In this document: piece after piece, positions 28,116-37,041 of the stretch
Layout of the letters: each line of letters begins with the position of its first letter
Position numbering within the stretch: the first letter of the stretch is position 1
NCBI RefSeq assembly: GCF_002109385.1
Contig: NZ_CP020814.1
Location: 4,487,501-4,551,500, forward strand
DNA: 64,000 bases
From: Halalkalibacter krulwichiae
GTDB lineage: Bacteria > Bacillota > Bacilli > Bacillales > Bacillaceae_D
Reading direction: 5' to 3'
Program-made: the position numbers and the translations under genes
Notes under the pieces: generated by a model
Told to the model about the DNA's origin: nothing
Databases searched by the model: none
Seen by the model: only the letters and a program-made list of their open reading frames with translations

Positions 28116-28674
28116 TGTCGAACACTCCCTTACTTTTTTAGTGGAAGAGTATTTCGAAATAGCAAAGCTCCCTCCTAACAACTCCATTTTCCACACCAAC
28201 GGTGATAGAAATTCTCGTTTTATAACTAATAAACCTTTAAAATATTCAGAAATATGAAAATGATACTATTTACGAAATTCTCAGTGAGATTATTATATGT
28301 AGATAGGATTTTCGTCTCTATTGGGTAGTAGATCAGAAACAGGGATGTCCTAAAGTAAAAGAAGGGTTGTCCTTTTTTTACTCAAACGAAAAAGAAACAT
28401 TTCATTCAAAACTCACCGTCAAAACTCATAGGAAAAAAGGGTTAAATTCAACATTAGTTTGAAATTCCCTAAAAAATATTACGAAATTACTAGTGACTAG
28501 TTGCTTTTCATTACGAATTTCACATATCACCATCATCGATCTATATAAAGAACAAAAAAGTCAAAAAAATTAAAAAAATGTCTTTATTCCGCCTTTTTTT
28601 CATATTATACTCAAAATAAATTCTTTAAAAAGAACGATCGTGTTGAGTTTTCACAAATAAGGGAGGATCTCTCA
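28116..28674. promoter_or_regulatory. Divergent control region Vpr-like protease / sinI with SinR-type boxes
   Basis: An AT-rich 560-base spacer. Two AAAGAAC heptamers (28547-28553 and 28629-28635) are the reverse complement of the SinR site GTTCTYT. The second is part of the near-palindrome TTCTTTAAAAAGAA. A TATACT-like -10 element is seen near 28609. Autoregulation or control of sinI is plausible but not shown. No gene is recognised in the rest. Confidence 0.45.
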
Positions 28675-28830
28675 ATGAGTAACAATGAAAATGACCTTGA
28701 TAGTGGTTGGGTCGAACTGATAGTGGCTGCAAAGAAATTAGGATTATCGTATGATGAAGTGAAGGACTTTTTTCGGACAAAATCAATCGATCCTGCTTTT
28801 ATTAAGAGTCAAATGACCGAGGAGAAATAA
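28675..28830 (+). CDS. sinI: SinI-type antirepressor
   Basis: A 51-residue protein whose core GWVELIVAAKKLGLSYDEVKDFF matches the SinI domain, which forms a helical hairpin and binds SinR to release its target genes. Start ATG after GGGAGGA. The sinR gene begins 155 bases downstream behind its own promoter, as in B. subtilis, where sinI is separately induced by Spo0A. B. subtilis SinI is 57 residues. The role in biofilm and exoprotease control is known for the family and inferred here. Confidence 0.87.
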   Translation: MSNNENDLDSGWVELIVAAKKLGLSYDEVKDFFRTKSIDPAFIKSQMTEEK

Positions 28831-28920
28831 AGATAAAAGACTGTCATTTTGATGATATGCAACTCATTTTTACTACACTTTTAACCAGAGGTTTCTCCGT
28901 CCCTCCTCTTTTTAGTTCGG

Positions 28921-28950
28921 TTTACAGAACAACCTGATCACTGCTATAAT
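28921..28950 (+). promoter_or_regulatory. sigma-A promoter of sinR
   Basis: TTTACA (28921-28926) and a perfect TATAAT (28945-28950) with an 18-base spacer (or TTACAG with 17), 36 bases upstream of the sinR start. Confidence 0.7.
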
Positions 28951-28985
28951 CTTAATTATAAATTGGCAGAGAGGAACATTGACGT

Positions 28986-29309
28986 ATGATTGGTGAGAGA
29001 GTTAAAAAGTTTCGACTAGAGAAAGGCTTCTCATTATCCGAATTGGCCGAAAAAGCTGGTGTAGCTAAATCTTACTTAAGCTCGATTGAGAGAAATATCC
29101 AGTCCAATCCCTCTATTCAATTTTTAGAGAAGATTTCCTCTGTACTCGGAGTTTCGGTAGAGGTTCTTTTAAATGAAGAGGAACATTATAAGAATGAACT
29201 CGATTCAGCATGGGTTGAGCTTGTTCGCGAAGCAATGGAATCTGGAATAAGTAAAGAACAATTTAAAGAGTATTTAGAGTTTAACAAATGGAAAAACAAA
29301 CAATCGTAA
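28986..29309 (+). CDS. sinR: Transcriptional repressor SinR
   Basis: A 107-residue protein: N-terminal HTH_3 (MIGERVKKFRLEKGFSLSEL through SNPSIQFLEKISSVLG) nearly identical in pattern to B. subtilis SinR, and a C-terminal SinI-like dimerisation helix pair (AWVELVREAMESGISKEQFKEYLEF). It represses matrix and exoprotease genes in Bacillus. It follows sinI and its own promoter and ends at a strong terminator. Unlike in B. subtilis, the tapA-sipW-tasA genes are not next door; a Vpr-like protease is. Confidence 0.94.
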   Translation: MIGERVKKFRLEKGFSLSELAEKAGVAKSYLSSIERNIQSNPSIQFLEKISSVLGVSVEVLLNEEEHYKNELDSAWVELVREAMESGISKEQFKEYLEFNKWKNKQS

Positions 29310-29314
29310 TAGAT

Positions 29315-29344
29315 AGAGAGGGTGCCAATTATGGCACCCTCTCT
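29315..29344 (+). terminator. Terminator of sinR
   Basis: Perfect 12-bp arms AGAGAGGGTGCC / GGCACCCTCTCT with a six-base loop. Confidence 0.88.
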
Positions 29345-29406
29345 ACTTTCGTTTATCCATAGACGTTTAATTCCTTAAACAATGCATACTTAATTGTTTT
29401 CATTCT

Positions 29407-29994
29407 TTATCTTGATGTAAACTTACTGCCTTTTTCCCAAAAACGCCATGGATAATCTCTTGCCTCGCCACTGTTTTCAATTCCAATTCTTGGACCTGAT
29501 TCAATCTCTTCTACTACTCTTCCTGGCGCTATGTAAAGGGGGCGTTGATAGCTTGGCAAACCGTAGTCTTCCTTTACAATTCCTAATGCTTTCGTTAACT
29601 TACCTGGTCCACTTGCTAAATCGATCATTTTTTTGTCAATGCCTCTTCTTTCTCGCATCAGTTCCACTCCGATAACCGGTTCAACGGCTCGAATTAAGAC
29701 AGCTTCTGGCTTATCCACTTCCCCACTTACAATATTAACTAAGCAATGAGTATGCATCACATATGTGTAAATAGTACCTGCTGGACCAAACATTACTTCA
29801 GTCCTCTTCGTCCTTCTATTATTATAGCTATGTGCGGCTCTGTCTTCAGGACCTATATAAGCTTCTGTCTCAACAATCCAACCTCCGGCGATCCCTTCTT
29901 CTGTCTCTTTTATTAATTGTTTCCCAATTAATTCTTTTGCCAGTGTCAGCGTCGGTTTTTCAAAAAAGTATTGGTCTATTGGCTCTATGTCCAT
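29407..29994 (-). CDS. 3-methyladenine DNA glycosylase (AAG/MPG family, YxlJ-like)
   Basis: A 195-residue AAG-family alkyl-adenine glycosylase. Family motifs: IVETEAYIGPEDRAAHSYNN (catalytic Glu), the FGPAGTIYTYVMH segment, and LASGPGKLTKALGI. It excises alkylated purines from DNA. ATG 29994 is chosen with AAGGAGGG nine bases upstream. Shape and length match B. subtilis YxlJ (Aag). Confidence 0.93.
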   Translation of the reverse strand: MDIEPIDQYFFEKPTLTLAKELIGKQLIKETEEGIAGGWIVETEAYIGPEDRAAHSYNNRRTKRTEVMFGPAGTIYTYVMHTHCLVNIVSGEVDKPEAVLIRAVEPVIGVELMRERRGIDKKMIDLASGPGKLTKALGIVKEDYGLPSYQRPLYIAPGRVVEEIESGPRIGIENSGEARDYPWRFWEKGSKFTSR

Positions 29995-30023
29995 GACAAC
30001 GTTCCCTCCTTGCACCTCATTAT

Positions 30024-30061
30024 AAAAAACACACGACATCTTTCTACTACATGTCGTGTGT
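30024..30061 (-). terminator. Terminator after aguB
   Basis: ACACACGACAT / ATGTCGTGTGT perfect arms followed by T6 on the minus strand. Confidence 0.9.
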
Positions 30062-30075
30062 CCTAAAAGAGCAGG

Positions 30076-30950
30076 TTAAATAGTTAACTCACCATCATAA
30101 GAGGTAATAATTTTATACAAATCTGGTCTACGGTCTCTGAAAATGCCCCACTCAATTCGCTGAGCGTCTAATGCATCCAAATCAAATTCAGCCACTAATA
30201 CAGCTTCTTCTTTGCGTCCTGCTTCCTCTATTTTATTTCCTTGAGGTCCAGCAATAAATGACGAACCGTAAAACGTAATTTTAGAATCTTCATCTTCTTC
30301 TACACCAATTCGGTTAGATGCCACTACAGGAACTAAATTGGATGCTGCATGCCCAAGCATACATGTTTGCCAGTGATCTTTAGAGTCAATTGTAGAATCG
30401 TGAGGCTCAGACCCAATGGCTGTTGGATAGAATAAAATTTCCGCTCCCATTAACACCATGCATCTTGCCGCTTCAGGGTACCATTGATCCCAGCAAATAC
30501 CGACTCCAATTTTTCCATATCGTGTATCCCACACTTTAAAACCTGTATCACCTGGGTTGAAGTAGAATTTCTCTTCATAACCAGGTCCATCTGGAATATG
30601 ACTTTTGCGATAAACCCTAACACTTCACCATTTGCATCAATGACTGCTAATGAATTATATCTCGCATTATTTTTCTTCTCATAGAAACTAATTGGCAGTA
30701 CAACTTCTAATTCTTTTGCGACCTTTTTAAAATGATTGACTGCTTTATTCTTTTCTACTTCTGTAGCAAACGCATAGTATTCAGCCTTTTCTTTTTGACA
30801 GAAATAAGGCGTTTCAAACAACTCTTGAATTTGAATAATCTGTGCACCTTTGCTCGCTGCTTCACGCACAAGCTTCTCTGCCTGTTTTATATTATCTTCA
30901 GCACATCCGTAATTCCCCATTTGCGTTGCTGCAACTTTTACTTTTCTCAC
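30076..30950 (-). pseudogene. aguB: N-carbamoylputrescine amidase, frameshifted
   Basis: A nitrilase-superfamily amidase. The catalytic Glu lies in the 5' part (IQELFETPYF). The Lys (YRKSHIPDGPGY) and Cys (GVGICWDQWYPEA) are in the 3' frame. The frame is lost at AAACCC 30612-30617 (GGGTTT in the gene): one extra G or T would give EVLG(V/F)YRKSH. GTG 30950 follows AGAGGTGA. It would convert N-carbamoylputrescine from AguA into putrescine; the two genes are 16 bases apart. Assembly error not excluded. Confidence 0.88.
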
Positions 30951-30966
30951 TATGTTCACCTCTTTT

Positions 30967-31992
30967 TCATTCTGCAATCATTTGCTGAGTCGTACAATGT
31001 ACATTTCCGCCCTCTTTAATAACGGCCATGCCATCAATCGTTTTAATGATTCGGTCCGGAAATGTTGCTTGCAAAACCTCAATTGCTTTTTGATCCGTTT
31101 CCTTTGCAGCACCACCAAAAATAGGTAGAATAATCCCACCATTTACAAAATAAAAATTTAAATAGCTTAGTGTCAACCGACTTTCCTCGAAATGCACAGC
31201 TGGCGGCTGCTCAATCTCAATGATTTCTAACTTTCTACCTTTGGCATCCGTTGCATTTCTTAAAATTTCTAGGTTCTCTTGTGTAATTTGATAATTATCA
31301 TCGTTCACGTCATGACAAACTTGGATAATGACTTTTCCAGGGTCTGCAAAACAAGCAACATTGTCGACATGACCGTCTGTTTCATCACCACTTAAACCAT
31401 TCTTCAACCAAATGATTGTCTCCACATTTAAATAGTCTTTTAAATATTGCTCAATTAATTCTTTTGTTAAATCAGGGTTTCGATTGGGGTTAAGTAGACA
31501 CTCTTCTGTCGTAATAAGCGTTCCCTCACCATCAACATGAAAAGAGCCTCCCTCCATTACAATTTGAGCATCAAATCGTCTAATATCATAATGCTCTAAC
31601 ACTTTTGGCGCAACTTCATCATCTAATTTCCATGGACTATACTTCTCACCCCAAGCATTAAAGACCCAATTAACCCCTGCAATTTCACCATCTTTATTTC
31701 GAACAAATGTCGGACCATTATCACGAAACCATGCATCGTTGTGTTCAATTGAAAGGACATCAACACGCTGATTGACAAATTTCTGCTTTAATAATTCGAC
31801 ATCTTTTGGATTGCTAATGATCGTAACAGGTTCAAATCCGGCAATTGCTTCAACTAGCTCGGTATACCCATCACATACATTTTTATAATCATCTGGATAC
31901 ACCATCGACTCTTGCACAGGCCATGAAATGAATGTGCGCTGATGTGGTGTCCATTCTGCTGGCATATAAAACCCTAACTCTCTTGGATACAT
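30967..31992 (-). CDS. aguA: Agmatine deiminase
   Basis: A 341-residue agmatine deiminase. Recognisable elements are MPAEWTPHQRTFISWP at the N-terminus, HNDAWFRDNGPTF, the HVDGEGTLITTEECLLNPNR stretch, GDETDGHVDN and the catalytic Cys in GGNVHCTTQQ near the C-terminus. It hydrolyses agmatine to N-carbamoylputrescine and ammonia. It leads the aguA-aguB operon for putrescine synthesis. In its wider context it adds to the nitrogen-related genes in this window. Confidence 0.95.
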   Translation of the reverse strand: MYPRELGFYMPAEWTPHQRTFISWPVQESMVYPDDYKNVCDGYTELVEAIAGFEPVTIISNPKDVELLKQKFVNQRVDVLSIEHNDAWFRDNGPTFVRNKDGEIAGVNWVFNAWGEKYSPWKLDDEVAPKVLEHYDIRRFDAQIVMEGGSFHVDGEGTLITTEECLLNPNRNPDLTKELIEQYLKDYLNVETIIWLKNGLSGDETDGHVDNVACFADPGKVIIQVCHDVNDDNYQITQENLEILRNATDAKGRKLEIIEIEQPPAVHFEESRLTLSYLNFYFVNGGIILPIFGGAAKETDQKAIEVLQATFPDRIIKTIDGMAVIKEGGNVHCTTQQMIAE

Positions 31993-32324
31993 CGTACATC
32001 TCTCACTTTTTCTTTATTAGAGCATGTTTGAAAAGAAGGATAAATTCCTCTTGTCGTGCTCTTGTCTACTCATTAAGAAACATCATATACCAAAGTGACT
32101 TCATACTCAAATGGAACTTTCTGACCAGAAAAAATGGGCTTATCCTTCATCAAAAAAAGGGAAAAAGGTGAAACGGAATCAAATGACTTTCCGTTTAACA
32201 AATGATTCCAAAAAAGGAAGACTAAAGTCGAAACATTTGCAACATTCGACTTCAGTATTCAACAAAATCCTATCACTTCTAGTCTTATAATTTTGTCAGA
32301 TACTAATTGATACGGGGGTTCAAG
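31993..32324. other. Intergenic region with two hairpins
   Basis: Between the divergent aguA and the L,D-transpeptidase gene. Two stems are seen: AAACGGAA...TTTCCGTTT (32172-32200) and AAGTCGAA...TTCGACTT (32226-32254). No T-runs mark them as terminators; they may be regulatory or operators. No ORF or RNA family recognised. Confidence 0.45.
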
Positions 32325-34373
32325 ATGAAAAAGCTGACGATCTTTCTTGTTTTTCTTTGTTCATTCTTTTTATTTAGCGAAACATCATTCGCTAATTCTA
32401 GTAATCAATTAATTATTATTAACAAAGCAACAAACCAACTAGCTTACTACAATAACGGAAAAATGATTAAAACGTTTAAAGTCGCCACAGGTAGACAAAG
32501 TAGTTATACACCTGAAGGGACATTTAAAATTGTTAATAAAATAAAAAATCGACCTTATTACAAAGCAAATATTCCTGGTGGCCATCCAAATAACCCATTA
32601 GGCGATCGCTGGCTCGGCATTAACGCCAGGGGAACAAATGGAACAACATATGCCATCCACGGGAACAACAATGCCGGTTCTATCGGTACGTACGCTAGCG
32701 CTGGCTGTGTTCGGATGTATAACGATGATGTCCGCTGGCTATTTGATCAAGTAAAAGTAAACACTCCTGTTGTAATTACGAGTACAAGTCAATCTTTCGA
32801 AGCAATTGCTGCTTCACATGGTTATAATGTTGGAACGAAACTAAAAGATGTAACCGTTTCAGTCAAGAGTCCACAACCGACAAATACATCAGTTCAAATT
32901 CAAGCTTCGACATCAAGTGGAAAAGACTCGCTATTTAAGTATTCTGTCTATGACGGAAAGAAATGGACGACAATAAAAGACTACACATCTAGTAAATCAG
33001 TAAAATGGAAGCCGACAAAAGCTGGGTCCTATAAGCTCAGAGTTCAGGCAAAGAGCAAAAACTCAAAGAAAAATTTCGATGATGAAAAAGTGATTAGCTA
33101 CAACATCTTTACACCTGCATCAGTGAAATCCATCAAAGCCGACAAAACTAGCCCGCAACCGACAAAAACAAATGTTGCCTTGACCGCTTCAAGCAACAAC
33201 AATAACAATAACTTGTTCAAGTTTTTAGTGTATGACGGCTCAAAATGGAAAACAATTCAAGACTTTTCTTCCAAAACGAAGGTCAATTGGAAACCACAAA
33301 AGGCTGGGTCCTATAAGATCAAAGTTCAAGCAAAGCATAAACAGTCAAAAAAGAAATATGACTCTGAAAAAACAATTAGCTATAAAGTTTTTGAACCTGC
33401 AAAGCTAACATCTTTTAAAACGGAAAAAGCTAGTCCTACTCCAGCTCAATCATCCGTTGAACTGACAGCGACTTCTTCTAACAACAAGGAACATCTATTT
33501 AAATTCCTTGTGAAAGACGGAGACAAGTGGAAAACAATTCAGGACTTTTCTTCCAAAACAAAAGCAAGCTGGAAACCAACAAAAGAAGGTTCTTATCAGC
33601 TTAAAGTCCAAGTAAAACATAAATCATCCAAAAAGAAATTTGATGCCGAGAAAGTAATGGACCACGTAGTCTTTAAGAAAGCAACGATTAATACAATTAA
33701 AACCGATAAAGTAAGTCCACAGTTTTCGAAAACTAATGTTGTGATATCAGCTTCTCCAGCAAGCAATAAAGATCATTTGTATAAATTCTCAATTCATGAT
33801 GGAAATTCGTGGAAAACAGTTCAGAACTATTCAAACTCTTCTTCTTTTAACTGGAAGCCGTCACATGAAGGCCGCTTTAAAATTAAAGTCGAAGTGAAAC
33901 ATAAGCTCTCTAAAGAAAAATACGATGCTGTAAAAGAGATTGATTATTACATTAATAAGCCAGTCACGATTCAAGAACTAACTCCAACCGTACGCGAGCA
34001 TAAGCCAGGTGTACCAGTAACAATTAGCGCAAAAGCCTCTGGCGGAAGCGACCTTATGTACCGGTTCGAACGACTTGATAACTCGAACTGGCAGCTGTTA
34101 CAAGACTATTCAACGAATAATAGCTTTAAGTGGACCACCCCAACAGCAGGTGGCGACTATAAGATTCGTGTATTAGTAAAAAGCAAAGGAGCAACAAAGC
34201 ATGATGCCTTACTAGAGAAAACCTATACCGTAATCGTCCCTAATGAAATCAAAGCTGAAACGATTAGTGAGGAACAGGCTAGCTTGGAAGATGTGGAGGA
34301 GGCAGAAGAACTAGATACCATTGAAGTAGATGTAGATGTAGATGTAGATGTGGATGAAGAAGAAAACGAATAA
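32325..34373 (+). CDS. Secreted L,D-transpeptidase with five beta-sandwich repeats and acidic tail
   Basis: 682 residues. A signal peptide (1-24, ending FANS) precedes a YkuD L,D-transpeptidase domain (about 27-150), with the active-site HGNNN and the Cys in SAGCVRM. It is followed by five repeats of about 90 residues with the pattern LFKF.V.DG..WKTIQDFS, W.P...G.YK.KVQ.K, which resemble triple-tyrosine (Y_Y_Y) beta-sandwich modules. The C-terminus is an acidic tail with a (VD)n run encoded by a 6-bp tandem repeat. It would form 3-3 cross-links or anchor in the wall; the repeats may bind wall polymers. Start after GGGGG. Confidence 0.87.
   Translation: MKKLTIFLVFLCSFFLFSETSFANSSNQLIIINKATNQLAYYNNGKMIKTFKVATGRQSSYTPEGTFKIVNKIKNRPYYKANIPGGHPNNPLGDRWLGINARGTNGTTYAIHGNNNAGSIGTYASAGCVRMYNDDVRWLFDQVKVNTPVVITSTSQSFEAIAASHGYNVGTKLKDVTVSVKSPQPTNTSVQIQASTSSGKDSLFKYSVYDGKKWTTIKDYTSSKSVKWKPTKAGSYKLRVQAKSKNSKKNFDDEKVISYNIFTPASVKSIKADKTSPQPTKTNVALTASSNNNNNNLFKFLVYDGSKWKTIQDFSSKTKVNWKPQKAGSYKIKVQAKHKQSKKKYDSEKTISYKVFEPAKLTSFKTEKASPTPAQSSVELTATSSNNKEHLFKFLVKDGDKWKTIQDFSSKTKASWKPTKEGSYQLKVQVKHKSSKKKFDAEKVMDHVVFKKATINTIKTDKVSPQFSKTNVVISASPASNKDHLYKFSIHDGNSWKTVQNYSNSSSFNWKPSHEGRFKIKVEVKHKLSKEKYDAVKEIDYYINKPVTIQELTPTVREHKPGVPVTISAKASGGSDLMYRFERLDNSNWQLLQDYSTNNSFKWTTPTAGGDYKIRVLVKSKGATKHDALLEKTYTVIVPNEIKAETISEEQASLEDVEEAEELDTIEVDVDVDVDVDEEENE
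34326..34355 (+). repeat. GTAGAT hexanucleotide tandem repeat
   Basis: Five head-to-tail units (four GTAGAT and one GTGGAT) inside the L,D-transpeptidase gene, encoding alternating Val-Asp in the acidic tail. In-frame slippage would change only tail length. Confidence 0.9.
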
Positions 34374-34380
34374 ACACTTT

Positions 34381-34420
34381 AGGGGTGCTCAAAAGGTCAA
34401 ACCTTTTTGAGACACCCCCT
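34381..34420 (+). terminator. Terminator after L,D-transpeptidase
   Basis: AGGGGTGCTCAAAAGGT / ACCTTTTTGAGACACCCCCT imperfect long stem directly before a parS site. Confidence 0.8.
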
Positions 34421-34423
34421 CTC

Positions 34424-34439
34424 TGTTTCACGTGAAACA
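34424..34439. promoter_or_regulatory. parS site (ParB/Spo0J binding)
   Basis: TGTTTCACGTGAAACA is a perfect 16-bp palindrome matching the Bacillus parS consensus. It abuts the stop codon of the convergent GNAT gene and lies 12.5 kb from the other parS site. Confidence 0.95.
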
Positions 34440-34871
34440 CTATATTGAACGTTCCATTAACGTTGAAACTTCGTAAAAGCCTAGCTTCTCATATAATTGC
34501 TTTGCATGATTTCCAGCAAATACATTCAGTTGTACTTTCTTGAAATTTTTCATTTTGAAATAGTTTAAAGCATACGTCATTAGATGTTTACCATATCCAA
34601 ATTGTCTAAATTTGGGTAAAACAAACAACTCCAAAATAATGCCGGAAAGTTCCTGCTCGTGAGGTAGAACGTTTTCTCCGACCAATACCCATCCAAATAT
34701 TGTTTGTTTGTCTCCAATCACATGATATTCACCATTATAAAAAGTCAGCATTTCGGCATTCATGTTCATATTACTTCCATCCATATACCCAACTGTAGCT
34801 TCGTTTTGAACGAAAGGTGCCCAGCTATGGATGAATGATAACTCTACTTGAGAAGCTTTTCTAATAAACAT
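34440..34871 (-). CDS. GNAT-family N-acetyltransferase
   Basis: 143 residues of the GNAT fold. Motif A is the acetyl-CoA loop LPKFRQFGYGKHLM (about 91-104), followed by the C-terminal AGNHAKQLYEKLGFYEV. The acceptor is unknown. ATG 34871 is chosen for GAGGGGAGGGG upstream. Its stop codon abuts a parS site. Confidence 0.82.
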   Translation of the reverse strand: MFIRKASQVELSFIHSWAPFVQNEATVGYMDGSNMNMNAEMLTFYNGEYHVIGDKQTIFGWVLVGENVLPHEQELSGIILELFVLPKFRQFGYGKHLMTYALNYFKMKNFKKVQLNVFAGNHAKQLYEKLGFYEVSTLMERSI

Positions 34872-34999
34872 TCCGTCCCCTCCCCTCTTCTTTTGCACTA
34901 TATTCACGCCGACACTAAGGCGTCATTGAAAAACGACAATTGATAAATTACTTGAGCGTGTTATGCTAGATAGAAGAAAGAAAAGTTAGGGTGATACAT

Positions 35000-35563
35000 A
35001 TGAACAATTGGATTTCCACTTCGGAAAAAAGCAGTTTTCTAAAATGGTTTTTGTCGGCCCACCAACTGAAACATAAAGATGCCAAAATGCTAATTGAATA
35101 TTTGCTTAAGCAACATCCTATTCTAGAGAACTTAACCTTCACCAATTCCCTTAAACTTAATGAAAAAACGATCGTCATTTCAAGTATGCAATCTGATCAA
35201 CCTGGCTTCATTTATTATAATGGCAAAAGAAAAACAGAAGATATCTCTAAAGCTCTTGGTGACTTAATGACCAACCCTGCAGATAAGGTATATATTCTTT
35301 TACACTTTTATGGAAAGCAAGCCAATCCGCGATACCAACAACTATTAGAGCCTTCCACTAACTACTTCGTTCGACACAAACAATTTCAAGAATATTCCAA
35401 AGAAACCAACCTTCTCATCGAAAAGGCTTTGATCGAACAAGAAATCAAAAATGTCCGAGAACAAATTGATGCAGCACTCGATCAAAACGATAAGCAGCTT
35501 TTTATTAAACTAGTAGAACGATTACAAGAATTAAAAGAACTCGAGAAAAAGCAGCATACGTAA
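35000..35563 (+). CDS. UPF0302 protein, YpiB-like
   Basis: 187 residues: N-terminal STSEKSSFLKWFLSAHQLKHKDAKMLIEYLL (family core) and a C-terminal helical part (IDAALDQNDKQLFIKLVERL) that fits the YpiB-type helices. The family is of unknown function; B. subtilis YpiB lies in the respiratory qcr region. The ATG at 35000 follows AGGGTGA; GTG 34991 is possible. It is divergent from the GNAT gene. Confidence 0.8.
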   Translation: MNNWISTSEKSSFLKWFLSAHQLKHKDAKMLIEYLLKQHPILENLTFTNSLKLNEKTIVISSMQSDQPGFIYYNGKRKTEDISKALGDLMTNPADKVYILLHFYGKQANPRYQQLLEPSTNYFVRHKQFQEYSKETNLLIEKALIEQEIKNVREQIDAALDQNDKQLFIKLVERLQELKELEKKQHT

Positions 35564-35570
35564 AAACAGA

Positions 35571-35617
35571 AAAAAGAGCTTTAATGATCTGCTTTTGACC
35601 ATTTAAAGCTCTTTTTT
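35571..35617. terminator. Bidirectional terminator
   Basis: AAAAAGAGCTTTAA / TTTAAAGCTCTTTTTT arms between the convergent YpiB-like and thioredoxin-like genes. Confidence 0.88.
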
Positions 35618-35619
35618 GA

Positions 35620-36090
35620 TTAATTTAATACGATATTTTCAAAAAACTGTTCAAACTCTTCATTCTCAGCTGCTCCTACAATACGACCAGCTTCGTCTCC
35701 ATTTTCATAATGGACAACAGTCGGCGTTGCTGTAATATCATACTGCTCCCAGCCATCTTCAAATTCTAATAAATTATATTGAACAAGGTTTACTTCTTTC
35801 TCGTCTGCTATCGGAACCAGCCTTGGAGTTGTTTCCTTACAGAATTGGCAAGTTGAACTATAAAAATAAACAGTTACTTCTTCTTCATCAGCAATAGACG
35901 TTTCTAATTCTTCTGGCAAAATGATGTTTTGATAATTTGGATCATCCATAATTTCGATCGTAGCCGGATGAAGCTGACTTTTTCCAAATGGGTTGCCTTC
36001 GGATTTCTGAGTTTGTTGCGCATTAGATACTACTACTAAAGCAACAAACAATAAAATAACAGCCCCACCAAAGATTAATATTTTCTTCAT
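35620..36090 (-). CDS. Membrane-anchored thioredoxin-like protein (BdbD/BdbA type)
   Basis: 156 residues with an N-terminal membrane anchor (4-24) and an extracytoplasmic thioredoxin fold carrying the redox pair CQFC (STCQFCKETTP, about residue 83) and the cis-proline loop TATPTVVHY. It lies 3 bases after the DsbB-like gene, and the two should form a thiol-oxidation pair, with DsbB re-oxidising this protein via quinone. Confidence 0.85.
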   Translation of the reverse strand: MKKILIFGGAVILLFVALVVVSNAQQTQKSEGNPFGKSQLHPATIEIMDDPNYQNIILPEELETSIADEEEVTVYFYSSTCQFCKETTPRLVPIADEKEVNLVQYNLLEFEDGWEQYDITATPTVVHYENGDEAGRIVGAAENEEFEQFFENIVLN

Positions 36091-36093
36091 TCA

Positions 36094-36516
36094 TTATTCC
36101 CCCTTTGCTTTACGTAAAATAACGAAACTACAAATGAATATAATCAAGAAAGCCGTTAATGCTAAAAATGGAATCGTTACAAAGCCAAACCAATTAATGT
36201 ATTGGCCTGTACAAGGTACTCGACCACAGCTAGGTGCTGTCTCCGCGAAAAACGAAATTTTCTGAATCGCATAATGATAGCCTGCTAGACAAAAACCAAT
36301 AAATGATAAAACGGCTGAATACATTGCCGCACTTGAATCTTTACGAATAACACCTATTCCTAATATAATTACTAGTGGGTACATAAGAATTCGTTGATAC
36401 CAGCACAAAGTACAAGGTTCAAAGAGTTTCACCTCTGAGAAGTATAAAGAACCCAGTGTCGCAATCAAAGATGTAACCCAAGCAACCATCGCAATGTTTT
36501 CAATATTTTTCTTCAT
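36094..36516 (-). CDS. bdbC: DsbB-family disulfide oxidoreductase BdbC
   Basis: 140 residues, four membrane segments, with both periplasmic-side cysteine pairs: CTLC (PCTLCWYQR, about residue 37) and SCGRVPC (about 98-104). It matches BdbC, which transfers electrons from thiol oxidases to quinone. It is the first gene of a two-gene operon with the thioredoxin-like protein. Confidence 0.9.
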   Translation of the reverse strand: MKKNIENIAMVAWVTSLIATLGSLYFSEVKLFEPCTLCWYQRILMYPLVIILGIGVIRKDSSAAMYSAVLSFIGFCLAGYHYAIQKISFFAETAPSCGRVPCTGQYINWFGFVTIPFLALTAFLIIFICSFVILRKAKGE

Positions 36517-36721
36517 GAGCTCATCCTCTTATTTAGATCTATTCCATGCTTCATTATACATAAAATAAAAAAAGTAAGCTACTTATTAACTTTTACCAAG
36601 TTCCAATATTAACAATGTTCATATCCCTCTCACAATTCGGTTAAATAACGTTCAAAAATATCATTTATTTTAGATAAAAAAGTGACAAACGTACATATTA
36701 ACAACGAAGGGAGATGATAGT

Positions 36722-36988
36722 ATGAAAAACAACATATCTAGCTTACAAGCACAAAATGAAATCTTTCAAGCTCAACAATCCGTAGAACACGTTCAAAACG
36801 CAGTTAGTCAAGCAATGAGCCACCCTAATGAGCAGTTAATCCAACAAGCCAAACAATCAATTGAAAAGGCGGAACATGCTCTGCAACAAGCAGCAAGTTT
36901 TGACAACCAAGATGCCGTAGAGCTCGTTCGCAATGATTTGGAACAACAAAAGCAAGCTCTAAATAACATTTCCAACCAACAACAGTAA
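36722..36988 (+). CDS. Small helical Gln/Ala-rich protein
   Basis: 88 residues, almost entirely predicted helix, rich in Gln, Ala and Glu (e.g. QQAKQSIEKAEHALQQAASF), suggestive of a coiled-coil or helical bundle. Strong ribosome site (GAAGGGAGATGATAGT) and own terminator. No cysteine or signal peptide. It resembles small DUF2564-like Bacillus proteins, but I do not recognise it firmly. Confidence 0.7.
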   Translation: MKNNISSLQAQNEIFQAQQSVEHVQNAVSQAMSHPNEQLIQQAKQSIEKAEHALQQAASFDNQDAVELVRNDLEQQKQALNNISNQQQ

Positions 36989-37004
36989 CATCTAACAAAC
37001 AAAG

Positions 37005-37041
37005 GGTGTGTCTCAAAAAAGATCCTTACCTGAGACACACC
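37005..37041 (+). terminator. Terminator
   Basis: GGTGTGTCTCA / TGAGACACACC perfect 11-bp arms. The following 37042-37250 holds no recognised gene or motif. Confidence 0.82.

Noticed and set aside
34326..34355. Phase-variable on/off switch in the L,D-transpeptidase gene
   Set aside because: The unit is six bases, so slippage stays in frame and cannot switch the gene off.
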